Assembly (NCBI GenBank): GCA_007859745.1
Contig: SMLU01000004.1
Location: 1 to 64,000, forward strand
Length of the DNA stretch: 64,000 nucleotides
From: Phycisphaerae bacterium RAS1
GTDB lineage: Bacteria > Planctomycetota > Phycisphaerae > UBA1845 > Fen-1342
Direction of reading: 5' to 3'
Shown in pieces: positions 26,116 through 37,696 of this stretch; position 1 is the stretch's first letter, and every line of letters starts with the position of its first letter. The position numbers and the translations under genes are program-made. The notes beneath the pieces are model-generated. The model made no database searches. It was not told the DNA's origin and worked only from the letters and a program-made list of their open reading frames with translations.

Positions 26116-26379
26116 AACACCGCCGCCCGCGGGCGCGCCGGCCAGGAGCCCCGCGCCACGGACCAATCTTCGCCCGTACCGCCGCCAGCGCCCGTGCGTT
26201 TCCCCCGCTCTCCCGTTCCCGCCTTCCAACGTTCCCACGTTCACCCCACGCCATTCGACATCAATCGACAAATTCGCAACGCAACACACTCGACGATAGA
26301 TTGTTATGCTGACCTGAGCCATGTATCGCCGACACCCCTGGATTGCGCGCCCGGCGTGGATCGGCGTAAGGAGAGCCCC

Positions 26380-27438
26380 ATGAGATTCCGACTACTCGCC
26401 CTGACCTGCTTGACGTTTTTCCCGCTCGCGGCCCTGGCCCAGAACCCACCCCCTCCGCCCCCCGGCGGCGAAGACGGCCCGCGACGAATGGGCCGCGGCC
26501 GCGACGGCGGCATGATGTTCGGCGGCCCCGGCCGCATGCTCGGCCGGCTGCCGCAGCAGCTTCAGCTTGACGACGAGCAGAAAACCCGCTTCGAAGAGCT
26601 GCTCGCCGCCCATCGCGAACGGATGCGCGCCTTCGGCGAGCAGATGCGCGAGGCCAGGCAGGCCGCCGACGAGGGCAGCCCGGACACCGCCGAGCAGCTT
26701 CGCAACCAGCTCCGCGACAGCGACGTTCCCAACCAATCGGTGCAGCAGCTCTTCGACGACCTCGAGCCGCTGCTCCGCGAGGAGCAGCTCGAAAAACTGG
26801 ACAGCATCCGCGAGGACAATGACCGCCGCGGCGATCAGATGCAGAAGATGATGCGGATGCGCGAGGAGCTGCCCGAGCAGCTTCAGCTCACCCCCGAGCA
26901 GGAGCAGCAGTTTGACAACATGCTCCGCGAACGGCGCGAGTCCATGCGCGAGCGCATGTCCGGCATGCGGCCGCTGATGGAGGAGATGCGCGCCGCGCGC
27001 GAGGCCGGCGACGAGGCCCGCGTCGCTGAGCTGGAAAAGCAGATGGAAGCCGGCCAGCCCGACATGACCTCGATGCAGAACGAGTTCTTCGAGCAACTGG
27101 CCGCAATTCTCAACGCCGACCAGCAGAAGCTGCTGGCCGAGTATCGCGCCGAGTTCACCGGCGAGGCCGCCGGCAAGAGCGGATCAACCGCCGATCTGAA
27201 GACCATCCTCCGCGCCGCCCGTCGGGCGCGCCTCACGTCTGAGCAGAAGGACGAGCTGCGCGACATCGAGAAGGAGTCGCTCGCGGCACAGAAGAAGCTG
27301 AACCGCCGCGACAAGGAGGCCCAGGCGGCGCTGGCTTCGCAGGTTCGAGAGAAAATCGAGCGGCTGCTCGAGCCGCAGCAGAAGGAGCGCTTCGAGCAGG
27401 TGCTGGAGCGTAGCCAGCGCGGGGCGCGCTCGCGGTAG
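26380..27438 (+). CDS. Periplasmic LTXXQ/Spy-CpxP-like helical protein
   Basis: The 352-residue protein has a signal peptide ending near AALAQN (17-22), then a Pro/Gly-rich linker with GRGRDGGMM. The rest is almost entirely charged helix, rich in Glu, Gln, Arg and Met. Repeated LQLDDEQK, LQLTPEQE and LTSEQKDE blocks resemble the LTxxQ motif of Spy/CpxP stress chaperones, and there are about three such units where Spy has two. Coiled-coil formation is likely. An AAGGAGAG site 6-10 nt upstream supports the ATG at 26380 against a longer open frame. It is probably involved in envelope stress or metal response, by family analogy. Confidence 0.75.
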   Translation: MRFRLLALTCLTFFPLAALAQNPPPPPPGGEDGPRRMGRGRDGGMMFGGPGRMLGRLPQQLQLDDEQKTRFEELLAAHRERMRAFGEQMREARQAADEGSPDTAEQLRNQLRDSDVPNQSVQQLFDDLEPLLREEQLEKLDSIREDNDRRGDQMQKMMRMREELPEQLQLTPEQEQQFDNMLRERRESMRERMSGMRPLMEEMRAAREAGDEARVAELEKQMEAGQPDMTSMQNEFFEQLAAILNADQQKLLAEYRAEFTGEAAGKSGSTADLKTILRAARRARLTSEQKDELRDIEKESLAAQKKLNRRDKEAQAALASQVREKIERLLEPQQKERFEQVLERSQRGARSR

Positions 27439-27455
27439 CGGGTCGCGAAAAACTG

Positions 27456-27535
27456 TAGCGTCGGCCCTCTGTGGCCGACGGCGAGTGCATGAAGCCGCGG
27501 GATTCTGGCGTCGGCCACTGAGGGCCGACGCTACG
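27456..27535. repeat. Two facing GTAGCGTCGGCC hairpins
   Basis: GTAGCGTCGGCCCTCTGTGG followed by CCGACG starts near 27456. An inverted copy (GGCGTCGGCCACTGAGGG then CCGACGCTAC) ends at 27534. The CTAC of the second is the reverse complement of GTAG and supplies the TAG stop of the minus-strand gene at 27531. Confidence 0.9.
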
Positions 27536-28685
27536 GCCTGCCTTTCTCGCCGCTCGTGCCGCCGGCGGCACGCGCCTGATCGATGAACTGCTGAATCCAA
27601 CGACGATACGCCGGGTCGCGCGAACGCTCCTGCGCCTCCAGCGCCAAGGCCAGCGCCTCGCTCGGCCGTCGCAGCGCCGGATCATCCGCCGCCAGGTAAA
27701 CCTGCGCCAGCCCATCCAGGAACATCACGCAGCCGGGAAACTCTGCCCGCCCGAGTCGGAATCCTTCGTGCGCCTCGACAAATCGCCCAAGGTGAAGCTG
27801 GCACTCGGCCACGCGGTATCGCGCCGTCGCCTCCAGATCAACCGGCCGAAAACGGGCCGCCTCGCGATTGCACTGCAGGCCGGTCTCGAAATCGCCCCGC
27901 TGCATCGCAGTCAGTCCGGCGTGGATGTTGCGCCACGCATAAACCTGCACTGCCGCGAGCAGGATCACGGGCATCAGCGGCACGAGGTTGAGCGCCCAGC
28001 GCGGCTCGACGAGCCCGTAGCGTCGGACCTCGGTGTCCGACGGCGATTCCAGCGTCGGACGCGGAGATCCGACGCTACGGAAAAACCAGAACTTCTCTAG
28101 AATCAGAGCCGCCGTCGCCATCAGCACACCCACAACCGATCCGAGGCCGGCCGAAATCACCGCCGCAGCAGCCGCAGCGAGTGCCGCAGCGACCGCCACC
28201 GCCGGCGGACGGCGACGGACGGCGCGCACCGCCAGCCCGATCGCCAGCACAGGCACGAACGCAAGAGTCTCCGCCCTCAGCCGCCGGTCCAGCGGAAGAT
28301 TGTCCAGCCCCAGCCAGTCGGGACCGGTGACGCCGCTGTCGATCGGCCACCAGAGCGGAATTCCGCCGCTGACCCCGTCGAGCAACGAATGCGACGCAAT
28401 CATCAGCGTCGCCGCCAGCAGCGTCAGGCGCGACTTCTCGCCAAACCCGCCGCGCAGCAACCCGACCACCAGCAGCACCGACGCCGCCGCGCACCAGATG
28501 GACGCCGGCGCCGCATGCGGCAGACGCACTCCGCAGAGCGTCAGCCCCCACTCCGCAATATCCGGCCAGTAGCCAAGCAGAACTCCCGTTCCCAGCCACG
28601 CCTGCCGCAAGCGCGGCGAAGTCGGGTCGCGGCTGGTCGCGATGGCCAGCGCCGCGCCGACAAGCCCATGTCCGAATTGCGGCAC
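27531..28685 (-). CDS. YdjM/DUF457-like membrane protein with C-terminal TPR-like region
   Basis: About 384 residues. The N-terminal half matches membrane-bound metal-dependent hydrolases of the YdjM/DUF457 type: FGHGLVGAALA, GYWPDIAEW and IASHSLLDGVSGG give the conserved His/Asp set across about five helices. The C-terminal third (about 275-375) is soluble with TPR-like helices (HAGLTAMQRGDFETGLQCNR). Between them, about 22 residues (VGSPRPTLESPSDTEVRR) are encoded by a GTAG hairpin repeat in frame (28016-28081). A GTG start with GGGAG 5 nt upstream is preferred; the ATG at 28736 lies in another repeat. The stop is the TAG of a GTAG element. The reaction is unknown. Confidence 0.72.
   Translation of the reverse strand: MPQFGHGLVGAALAIATSRDPTSPRLRQAWLGTGVLLGYWPDIAEWGLTLCGVRLPHAAPASIWCAAASVLLVVGLLRGGFGEKSRLTLLAATLMIASHSLLDGVSGGIPLWWPIDSGVTGPDWLGLDNLPLDRRLRAETLAFVPVLAIGLAVRAVRRRPPAVAVAAALAAAAAAVISAGLGSVVGVLMATAALILEKFWFFRSVGSPRPTLESPSDTEVRRYGLVEPRWALNLVPLMPVILLAAVQVYAWRNIHAGLTAMQRGDFETGLQCNREAARFRPVDLEATARYRVAECQLHLGRFVEAHEGFRLGRAEFPGCVMFLDGLAQVYLAADDPALRRPSEALALALEAQERSRDPAYRRWIQQFIDQARAAGGTSGEKGRP
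28016..28081. repeat. GTAGCGTCGGACC hairpin pair inside a coding sequence
   Basis: GTAGCGTCGGACCTCGG followed by TGTCCGACG, then its approximate inverse GCGTCGGACGCGGAG followed by ATCCGACGCTAC, occupy 66 bp, a multiple of three. They are read through in the DUF457-like gene between its membrane and soluble parts. Confidence 0.9.
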
Positions 28686-28729
28686 CTCGTCTCCCGAGCC
28701 CAGCGCGGGGATGATCGGTGTTCGCGCGG

Positions 28730-28840
28730 GGAGCATCGGCGTCCCGCCGGTGCGCCGCCGTCTCCCGAGCGCCCGTGCGTTTGCACCGGCCAGAGGCCGA
28801 TGCTCCCCTGTGGCGCCAGACCTCCAGGTCCGGCGACGTT
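28730..28840. repeat. GGGAGCATCGGCGTC inverted pair and a GTGGCGCCAG hairpin
   Basis: GGGAGCATCGGCGTCCCGCC GGTG near 28733-28756 faces ACCGGCCAGAGGCCGATGCT ending near 28806. A closely related, perfect inverted repeat lies before rpoC (51490-51563). A smaller GTGG-led palindrome (CGCCAGACC / GGTCCGGCG) follows near 28812-28837, at the aceE 3' end. Confidence 0.8.
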
Positions 28841-31513
28841 TTACCCGTTCGCCGACGACGGCGCGTCGCCGTCGATTCCCAGCGTCTTCATCGCGCCCGC
28901 CAGCCTGCTCCGCTCAAACTGTCCGCGCGCCGCGACCGAACAGAGCGCCGCGTAGACCATGTGCTCGGCGTCGGTCTCAAAATGCCGTCGCAGGCTTTCA
29001 CGCGTCTCGCTGCGGCCAAAACCATCGGCGCCCAGCGCCGTCAGTCCCGCCGGCGTCCACGGTGCGATACGCTGCGCCAGGGCCTTAACGTAGTCGCCGG
29101 TGCTGACGATCGGCCAGGGCTCGCCGGCCAGGATTTGCTGCACATACGCGGTGCGCGGAGTCTCGGCCGGATGAAGGCGATTCCAGCGTTCGACCTCCAG
29201 CGCCTCGCGGTACAGCTCGGTGTAGCTCGTTGCGCTCCAGACGTCCGCCGCCACGCCGAACTTGTCCCGCAGGATCTCCTGCGCCCGCAGCGCCTCGCGA
29301 ATAAGCGGGCCGCTCCCGAATAAATGGACCCGCGCCGCCCCCGCCGCCACGTTCTCGGCGGCGCGAAACTTGTATAGACCCTTCAGAATCCCCTGCTCGG
29401 CGCTGTCGGGCATGGCCGGCTGCTCATGCACCTCGTTGTACGCCGTCAGGTAGTAGAACACGCTCTCCTGCTCGAAATACATCCGCCGAACGCCCTCGCG
29501 GATGATGATCGCCAGCTCGTACGCGAATCCCGGGTCGTACGAGATGCAGTTGGGCACCGTGCTGGCGTGCAGATGCGAGTGACCATCCTGGTGTTGCAGC
29601 CCTTCGCCGTTCAGCGTGGTGCGGCCCGCTGTCGCGCCCACGAGGAACCCGCGGCAGCGCATGTCCGCCGCCGCCCAGATGCTGTCGCCGATGCGCTGGA
29701 AGCCGAACATCGAGTAGAAGATGAAAAACGGGATCATGTTCAGCCCGTGCGTCGCGTACGCCGTCCCCGCCGCGGTGAACGAAGCCATCGACCCGGCCTC
29801 GGTGATGCCCTCTTCGAGAATCTGGCCGTTCTGCCGCTCTTCGTAGCGCATGAGCTGGGCGTGATCGACCGGCTCGTAGAGCTGGCCGGCGTGGGCGTAG
29901 ATGCCGTAGGTGCGGAACAGCGCCTCCATGCCGAACGTGCGGGCCTCGTCGGGGACGATCGGGACGATAAGCTTGCCCAGCCGCTTGTCAGCCAGCAGCC
30001 GCGCCAGCATGCGCATCAGCGCCATGGTGGTGCTGGCCTTGCGATCGCCGCTGCCGCCCATGAACTCGTCGAACAGCTCGACGCCGGGGGCCTCGAGTTT
30101 CTGCACCTGGACCCTGCGGGCCGGCACTGAGCCGCCCAGCGCCCGGCGGCGCTCGGTCAGGTATTCGTATTCCGCGCTGCCCTTCTCGAAGCGATAGAAC
30201 GGCGCGTTCTTGATGTCCTTGTCGCTGACCGGGATTTCAAACCGATCGCGGAAGTGCTTCATTTCCTGCTCGTTGAGCTTCTTCTGCTGGTGCGTGACGT
30301 TTCGGCCTTCGCCCGCCTCGCCCAGTCCGTAACCCTTGATCGTCCGCGCCAGAATCACCGACGGCCGGCCTTTCGCCGCCAGCGCCGCCGAAAAAGCCGC
30401 GTAGACTTTCTCCGGGTCGTGCCCGCCCAGGCGCATTCGGTGAATCTGGTCATCGCTCATCTGCTCGACCAGCTTCGCCAGGCGCGGGTCGCGGCCGAAA
30501 AAGTGCTCGCGCGCGTAGCCGCCCGGCTCGACCGCGTAACGCTGCCACTGGCCGTCGACGATCTCATCCATCGTGTCGATCAGAATGCCGTCGGCGTCGG
30601 CCTCGAACAGCGGATCCCAGTCGCTTCCCCAGATGCACTTGATGACGTTCCATCCGGCCCCGCGAAACGCCGCCTCCAGTTCCTGGATGATGTTGCCGTT
30701 GCCGCGCACCGGGCCGTCCAGCCGCTGCAGATTGCAGTTCACCACCCACGTCAGGTTGTCGAGCTGCTCTCGCGACGCGAGCGTGATCGCGCCCAGACTC
30801 TCCGGCTCATCCATCTCGCCGTCGCCCAGAAACGCCCAAACCCGCGAACCGTCATGCGGCAGAACACCGCGATCAACCAGGTACGAATTGAACCGCGCCT
30901 GGTAGATCGACGTGATCGGCCCCAGTCCCATTGAGACCGTCGGATGACACCAGAATTTCGGCATCAGCCACGGATGCGGATAGCTCGATAGTCCGCCGCC
31001 CGGGGCCAACTCACGCCGAAAGTTGACCAGGTGACGCTCGTCCAGCCGGCCTTCGAGATACGCCCGGGCATAGATGCCGGGCGAGGAATGACCCTGAAAG
31101 AAGATTTGGTCGCCGGCTGTCTCGGGATCTCCGGCGCGGAAGAAGTGGTTGAACCCGACTTCGAGCAGCGTCGCGACAGAAGCGTAAGTCGAAATATGGC
31201 CGCCGATGCCGTCCGACAGCTTGTTCGCGCGAACCACCATCGCCATCGCGTTCCAGCGCAGGACGCTCTTGATGCGGCGCTCGATCTTGCGGTCGCCGGG
31301 ATATGGCGGCTGGTCTTCGCGCGCGATGGAGTTAATGTAAGGAGTGTTGGCGTTGAACGAGATCGGAACTTGCCGGCGGTGGGCCCAGCGCTGCAACTGC
31401 TCGATCAGAAAGGCGCTGCGTTGAGGGCCGGAGGCACGGTCCACCGCCTCGATGGATTCGAGCCAGTCGGCGGTCTCGGAGGGGTCATGGTCGCGATAAT
31501 TGTGTTGTAACAT
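28841..31513 (-). CDS. aceE: Pyruvate dehydrogenase E1 component, homodimeric type
   Basis: Thiamine-diphosphate enzyme that decarboxylates pyruvate and acetylates the E2 lipoyl domain. The 890 residues match the homodimeric AceE family: N-terminal NTPYINSIAREDQPPYPGDR, the active-site loop region HISTYASVATLLEVGFNHFF, and the TPP motif GDGEMDEPES ... NLQRLDGPVRGN. The transketolase-like middle (GITEAGSMASFTAAGTAYAT) and C-terminal domain (VWSATSYTELYREALEVERW) are intact. E2 and E3 genes are not in the window. The gene is divergent from an ArsR-type regulator gene across 137 bp. Confidence 0.96.
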   Translation of the reverse strand: MLQHNYRDHDPSETADWLESIEAVDRASGPQRSAFLIEQLQRWAHRRQVPISFNANTPYINSIAREDQPPYPGDRKIERRIKSVLRWNAMAMVVRANKLSDGIGGHISTYASVATLLEVGFNHFFRAGDPETAGDQIFFQGHSSPGIYARAYLEGRLDERHLVNFRRELAPGGGLSSYPHPWLMPKFWCHPTVSMGLGPITSIYQARFNSYLVDRGVLPHDGSRVWAFLGDGEMDEPESLGAITLASREQLDNLTWVVNCNLQRLDGPVRGNGNIIQELEAAFRGAGWNVIKCIWGSDWDPLFEADADGILIDTMDEIVDGQWQRYAVEPGGYAREHFFGRDPRLAKLVEQMSDDQIHRMRLGGHDPEKVYAAFSAALAAKGRPSVILARTIKGYGLGEAGEGRNVTHQQKKLNEQEMKHFRDRFEIPVSDKDIKNAPFYRFEKGSAEYEYLTERRRALGGSVPARRVQVQKLEAPGVELFDEFMGGSGDRKASTTMALMRMLARLLADKRLGKLIVPIVPDEARTFGMEALFRTYGIYAHAGQLYEPVDHAQLMRYEERQNGQILEEGITEAGSMASFTAAGTAYATHGLNMIPFFIFYSMFGFQRIGDSIWAAADMRCRGFLVGATAGRTTLNGEGLQHQDGHSHLHASTVPNCISYDPGFAYELAIIIREGVRRMYFEQESVFYYLTAYNEVHEQPAMPDSAEQGILKGLYKFRAAENVAAGAARVHLFGSGPLIREALRAQEILRDKFGVAADVWSATSYTELYREALEVERWNRLHPAETPRTAYVQQILAGEPWPIVSTGDYVKALAQRIAPWTPAGLTALGADGFGRSETRESLRRHFETDAEHMVYAALCSVAARGQFERSRLAGAMKTLGIDGDAPSSANG

Positions 31514-31560
31514 CCGGGCAGGTTAGCAGCTTCCAGCGATGCGTCAACGAAAAACGGGTC

Positions 31561-31593
31561 TTGACGACGAATATTCTATGCTAATATGCGCAT
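31561..31593 (+). promoter_or_regulatory. Candidate promoter and dyad operator in the aceE/arsR gap
   Basis: TTGACG (31561-31566) and TAATAT (31582-31587) are spaced by 15 bp and point toward the regulator gene. ATGC (78-81) and GCAT (90-93) form a small dyad across the -10 box. This AT-rich patch stands out and would suit autoregulation by an ArsR-type dimer. Confidence 0.45.
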
Positions 31594-31650
31594 CTTGGCA
31601 TGTTCGCGCGAGGTCGCTTCTGGTCAACGTCCGCAGGTGCGAGGCCACGC

Positions 31651-31992
31651 ATGCAATCCACCGGCGCCCACATCAGAAACACCGCCCGCTCCGAGATTCT
31701 CCGCGCCATCGCTCACCCGATTCGAATCGCGATCCTCGACGCTCTTCAGGGCTGCGAGATGTGCGTCGGCGAGCTGGCCGACTTGCTGCTCGCCGGACAA
31801 CCGACGGTGTCAAAGCACCTCGCGATGCTCCGCGCCGCCGGCGTCGTCGAAGTTCGTCGCGACGGCAACTCGGCCTACTACCGGCTGACGACGCAGTCAC
31901 TTCCCGCGCTGTGGGGGTCCGTCGAAGACCTGCTGGCGACGCGGCACAAATCCGGCGCGCTGGCGCTCCGCACGCCGCAGTCGTCGCAATGA
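31651..31992 (+). CDS. ArsR/SmtB-family winged-helix transcriptional regulator
   Basis: The 113-residue protein has a single winged-helix domain: RSEILRAIAHPIRIAILDAL (about 13-32), CEMCVGELADLLLAGQPTVS (recognition helix, about 35-54), KHLAMLRAAGVVEVRRDGNS and YYRL. The CEMCVGEL block resembles the ELCVCDL metal-binding motif of ArsR sensors, with Cys at about 35 and 38, so thiol or metal sensing is possible. A frame starting further upstream would cover the dyad, so ATG at 31651 is preferred. Candidate targets are its own promoter and the divergent aceE. Confidence 0.85.
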   Translation: MQSTGAHIRNTARSEILRAIAHPIRIAILDALQGCEMCVGELADLLLAGQPTVSKHLAMLRAAGVVEVRRDGNSAYYRLTTQSLPALWGSVEDLLATRHKSGALALRTPQSSQ

Positions 31993-32037
31993 GCCCCGTT
32001 GCAAGGATGTCTGACCGCCGCAAGTCCCGTCGCCCGA

Positions 32038-33447
32038 TCAATCCGCAAAGTCGTCGAGAATCGTCTTAGCCAGATTGGAGAGCGTCTGCGTGCTGACATC
32101 CGCGTTGGCAAAGATGCACACGGCGGCGTCGGACTGCGGACGAAGAACAAACGCCGTCGCGAAGCCCGGCCGTGCCCCGCCGTGCCCGACCTGTACGACG
32201 GGTTGGCCGGGCAGTGAACTCGTGAAAAACCCGATCCCGTAGTAGCGCTCATACGGACAATTCGGAGAGCAGCCCAGGTCGGTCGTCGCCGCCCACAGGT
32301 CGCGGATGCCCGCCGGTGAAAGCAGACCGCCGCGCCCGTGATAGCTGGCCAGGAGCGATTCGGCGAAGTGCGCCAGGTCAATCACCGACGCGATGACGCC
32401 GCCCGCCGGGTCGCGCGCCTCGGCGGCCGCTTCATCAATCCGGTAAACCTGCCAGGAATACGCATCGCCGGGCAGGTCGTCGCTGCTGTAGTAGTTGTCC
32501 GCGCAGCGCGGATCAAACTGGCTGTAGTAGTTGACATACGGACCGACGTGCATGGTCGCCGTCTCTGAGACGCCCCATCCGTTTCCGATGGGCGAGTTCG
32601 CCGCACGGGTTCCATCGAGCGTGGCAGTGCACATACCGGTCTTGTTGAACACGCGCCGCTGCAGCAGCGTCGCCAGCGGGCGTCCGGCGCGATGCGCGAG
32701 GTACGCTCCGGCCAGCGAGTAGTTGAAGGCCGAGTACTGGTATCCGCCGCCGAGATTTCCGTACTGAGCGCTGTTGTAATGCGGGCTGACGACGTCGTCC
32801 GGATCGAGCCAGAACGCCGCCAGATCGCCGTCGTAGCAGAAGAGGTGGATCGCGCCGTAGTCCGTGCGGAATGCGCCCTGGTGTGTCAGAAGATGGCGCA
32901 GCGTCCGCTGTGGATTCGCAATCGCCTGCGTTCCATCCTCATCGCTCACGTAATCGCCCAGCGAGAGCTGGCCTCTCTCCTCCATCGCCTTGGCGGCGAC
33001 CGCGACGATCGACTTGGTCGTCGAGCCGATCCGGTAGAGCCGGTGAACGCCGGACGCGTCGCGTACGAATTGCCCGTCGCCGACATAATTGAACGCATCG
33101 GCGAAATGCAGCCTGCCTTCCTTGACCACGGCGAAAGACATCTGCGTCACGAACGTCGGGTCGGTCATCAGCAGGTTCGCCACGCGCTCTCGCGCGCGGC
33201 ACTCCGGCTGCGGATCGTTGGCCGGGTTCAGGTCCATCGGCGCGCACGCCGTCCAGTCGAAGAGCGGCAGGTACAGCACGTTCGGACAGTCGTCGTCGGT
33301 GTCAATCAGGCCGTCGTGATCCGAGTCCATCTCGACGCCCACGGGCGGGATGACGAGCTTGTGTCCGGTCTGCGCGCCGGCCGGCCGCTGCCCGACACCG
33401 AGAGCGCAGATTCCAATGAACGCGGCCAGGAGGATTCGCGAGGTCAT
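32038..33447 (-). CDS. Secreted serine beta-lactamase-like hydrolase (class C / family S12)
   Basis: The 469-residue exported protein has a signal peptide ending near PAGAQ (22-26). A short Asp-rich calcium-binding-type stretch DSDHDGLIDTDDDCP (41-55) resembles a thrombospondin type-3 unit. The hydrolase domain follows: nucleophile Ser142 and Lys145 in STTKS, a YSAFNYS block near 238 in place of the common YxN, and a C-terminal VGHGG in place of KTG. Such enzymes act as esterases, D-aminopeptidases or DD-peptidases; true beta-lactamase activity is unlikely to be inferable. It lies 104 nt downstream of the probable selenoprotein gene in the same direction. Confidence 0.85.
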   Translation of the reverse strand: MTSRILLAAFIGICALGVGQRPAGAQTGHKLVIPPVGVEMDSDHDGLIDTDDDCPNVLYLPLFDWTACAPMDLNPANDPQPECRARERVANLLMTDPTFVTQMSFAVVKEGRLHFADAFNYVGDGQFVRDASGVHRLYRIGSTTKSIVAVAAKAMEERGQLSLGDYVSDEDGTQAIANPQRTLRHLLTHQGAFRTDYGAIHLFCYDGDLAAFWLDPDDVVSPHYNSAQYGNLGGGYQYSAFNYSLAGAYLAHRAGRPLATLLQRRVFNKTGMCTATLDGTRAANSPIGNGWGVSETATMHVGPYVNYYSQFDPRCADNYYSSDDLPGDAYSWQVYRIDEAAAEARDPAGGVIASVIDLAHFAESLLASYHGRGGLLSPAGIRDLWAATTDLGCSPNCPYERYYGIGFFTSSLPGQPVVQVGHGGARPGFATAFVLRPQSDAAVCIFANADVSTQTLSNLAKTILDDFAD

Positions 33448-33551
33448 GCGTCTGTCCTCGATCGCGTCCCGCTACGACGGGCGCCGATGACGTCCATGAT
33501 AGCCGTTTCAGTGGCGAGTCAGCTTGCGGAACTGCTCTCTCGTTCTCCCGC

Positions 33552-34958
33552 TCAATCGCGCCCTGTCGCGGGCGGGGCGGCGGCGGGCGCCGCCGCCGGC
33601 CGGACCAACCAGGCCGCGTCATACACATCCACAAACGCCGGCGGAACGGATTGCGCCGCCCCGGACGACGCCAGCCGAATGACGAAGCCGATCGCGCTGC
33701 GCTCCGGCTGGCCGCGCCGCGCGTTGTTCTCCGAAAAACCCCAGCGCTGTCCCACACCTACCATCTCAAAACGCGTGAACCGGCCCGCATCCAAGTCGAA
33801 GGTCGCCTGCCCGAGCAGCCGCGTAACAATTCCACGCGGATGCGCCCGCTCCGGCTTCCACACCGCCTCGCTCATGTCCCACTGATCGCCGCTGACGGCC
33901 CGTGTCTCGCCGCGGAGCTCAATCTCGACGCAAGCCCCGTCGCGCGCCGTGACGCGCGACTCGATCCGCGAGCCGGCCACGTCGGCGCGGGTGAATGGAA
34001 CCGTCTGTCCGCGCACATTGTCGACCAGGTGGAATCGCGCCAGCCGCTCAACCAGCGCTGTCGGGACGTTGACAACGGCGCCGCGCGTCGCATCCGCCGG
34101 CAACCACGCGCGGGCTTCATCCCGGCTGAACCAGGCGTGGTCGCGATTCCAGCGCGAATCACGGCAGGAGGCCGCGTCGCTCGCGGAGGGCGATTCAGGC
34201 AGGGCAGGCGACTCGCGCTGTGCCGGCGATTCCTGCGGCGTCGGCGGGTCGCCGCGAAGGTCGCGGTTGGTCGTTTCGAGAATCAGCCCACCCTCCGGCC
34301 GGGCATGCTCCCAGCGCGGCTCGAAACGGGCGGCCAGGTCGGCGGGCAGCCGCCGCTCGGCCGGGCTGAGCGCGTCCCAGGCGCTCAATCCCGAAGCGAG
34401 CGTCTTGCAGACCTCATCCGCGTCGAGGGAGTTGATCGACGCCAGCAGTCTGCCGCCGGGCGTGCAGATGTAGATGCCCTGTCGCGTCCCGCCGGCGGCG
34501 CGGTAGTGGCCGCGGTCGGCCATCGCTTGAAAGAAGCGGCATTCCGCGCCGGACCCGGTCTGCAGCCGCCAGACCTCATCCGTGGCCGCGACGAAGCGGC
34601 TAGCCATCTCGATCGCTTTCGGGTTTGACCAGACGGACCGTCTGTCGGCAAGTCCGTTGCCTCAGGTGCAGCCGAGCGGGTGACCGTTCATCACCCAGAG
34701 CAGCAACGGCCGGTCGGCGGCGTCAGCGGCAAGCAACCCATCGCGGAACGTGGGCAGCCACGCGACGCGCTCCCAGGCGGTCTCGTCGGCGGTCGGCAGG
34801 ATGAGCGCCCGCCAGTCGGCGAGGTTTGCCGGCGTGAGCGCGATCCGCTCAGCGGCGAGGAGGGCGTCCGCGAGTTGCTCGGGCGGAGCATCGGCGCCCA
34901 AGGCAGCGACGGCGCCGGCGCACCAGACGATCACGGAACGGATCGGGTGACGGATCAT
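33552..34958 (-). CDS. Probable selenoprotein: exported thioredoxin-like protein with in-frame UGA (Cys97-Thr98-Sec99)
   Basis: Two halves in the same frame are separated by one TGA at 34662-34664; the next 18 codons are open and continue into the long downstream half. Read through, it is 468 residues. The N-terminus (MIRHPIRSVIVWCAGAVAAL) is a signal or anchor. A thioredoxin-like segment follows: RPLLLWVMNGHPLGCT, then the UGA codon, then GNGLADRRSVWSNPKAIEMA; later comes GIYICTPGGRLLASI. UGA thus falls two residues after a Cys at the redox-loop position. GAGGAG lies about 8 nt before the ATG. A stem-loop with GGUC follows the UGA. The C-terminal part (about 280-450) is unrecognised. A nonsense mutation or sequencing error is the alternative. 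Confidence 0.68.
34630..34661 (-). promoter_or_regulatory. Candidate bacterial SECIS stem-loop directly after the UGA
   Basis: On the mRNA, 17 nt after UGA (GGCAACGGACUUGCCGA) comes the palindrome CAGACGGUCCGUCUG, with a 5-6 bp stem and a GGUC loop. The E. coli fdhF element also presents GGUC at a similar distance, and bacterial SECIS models ask for a G at the loop start 16-37 nt after the UGA. The first 15 nt can also pair as GGCAA / UUGCC. A competing fold pairs ACGGAC with GUCCGU. The sequence is compatible with SECIS but not proof of it. Confidence 0.5.
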
Positions 34959-34997
34959 CGAATGGCTCCTCTATGACGCGATGAAGCTCGGCGGGCC

Positions 34998-35107
34998 TTT
35001 CTGTCCGAACCCGCCGCGCCAAGCGGCGGGTCGACGTCCCCGGTTTATGCGCCGCCGCTCGCCTCCGATTGTCAACCCGCCGCTTGGCGCGGCGGGTTCG
35101 GACAAAC
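34998..35107. repeat. BIME-like composite of the 41-bp family palindrome (copy 3 of 4)
   Basis: TGTCCGAACCCGCCGCGCC at about 35001 and its reverse complement ending TTCGGACA at about 35104 enclose a spacer with GACGTCCCCGG and GATTGTCAA. Similar spacers occur at 23640-23690 and 56400-56445. It separates the selenoprotein gene from hppA. Confidence 0.92.
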
Positions 35108-35125
35108 GACTCTCCCGCGGATGCG

Positions 35126-37696
<2,571 letters not shown>

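Larger units (their letters stand above)
25433..26379. other. Intergenic region with repeats, no supported gene
   Basis: The 947 bp contain GTAG hairpins (25492-25691), an AAGGTGCGCA hairpin (26078-26115) and GC-rich unassigned DNA. AT-rich stretches near 25940-25975 and 26262-26310 may hold the promoter of the periplasmic protein gene at 26380, but no convincing -35/-10 pair was seen. Confidence 0.55.

Noticed and set aside
34662-34958. Separate 98-residue protein upstream of the 351-residue protein
   Set aside because: The two parts are in the same frame with only one TGA and 18 open codons between them, and together make one thioredoxin-like protein. Independent genes are less likely.
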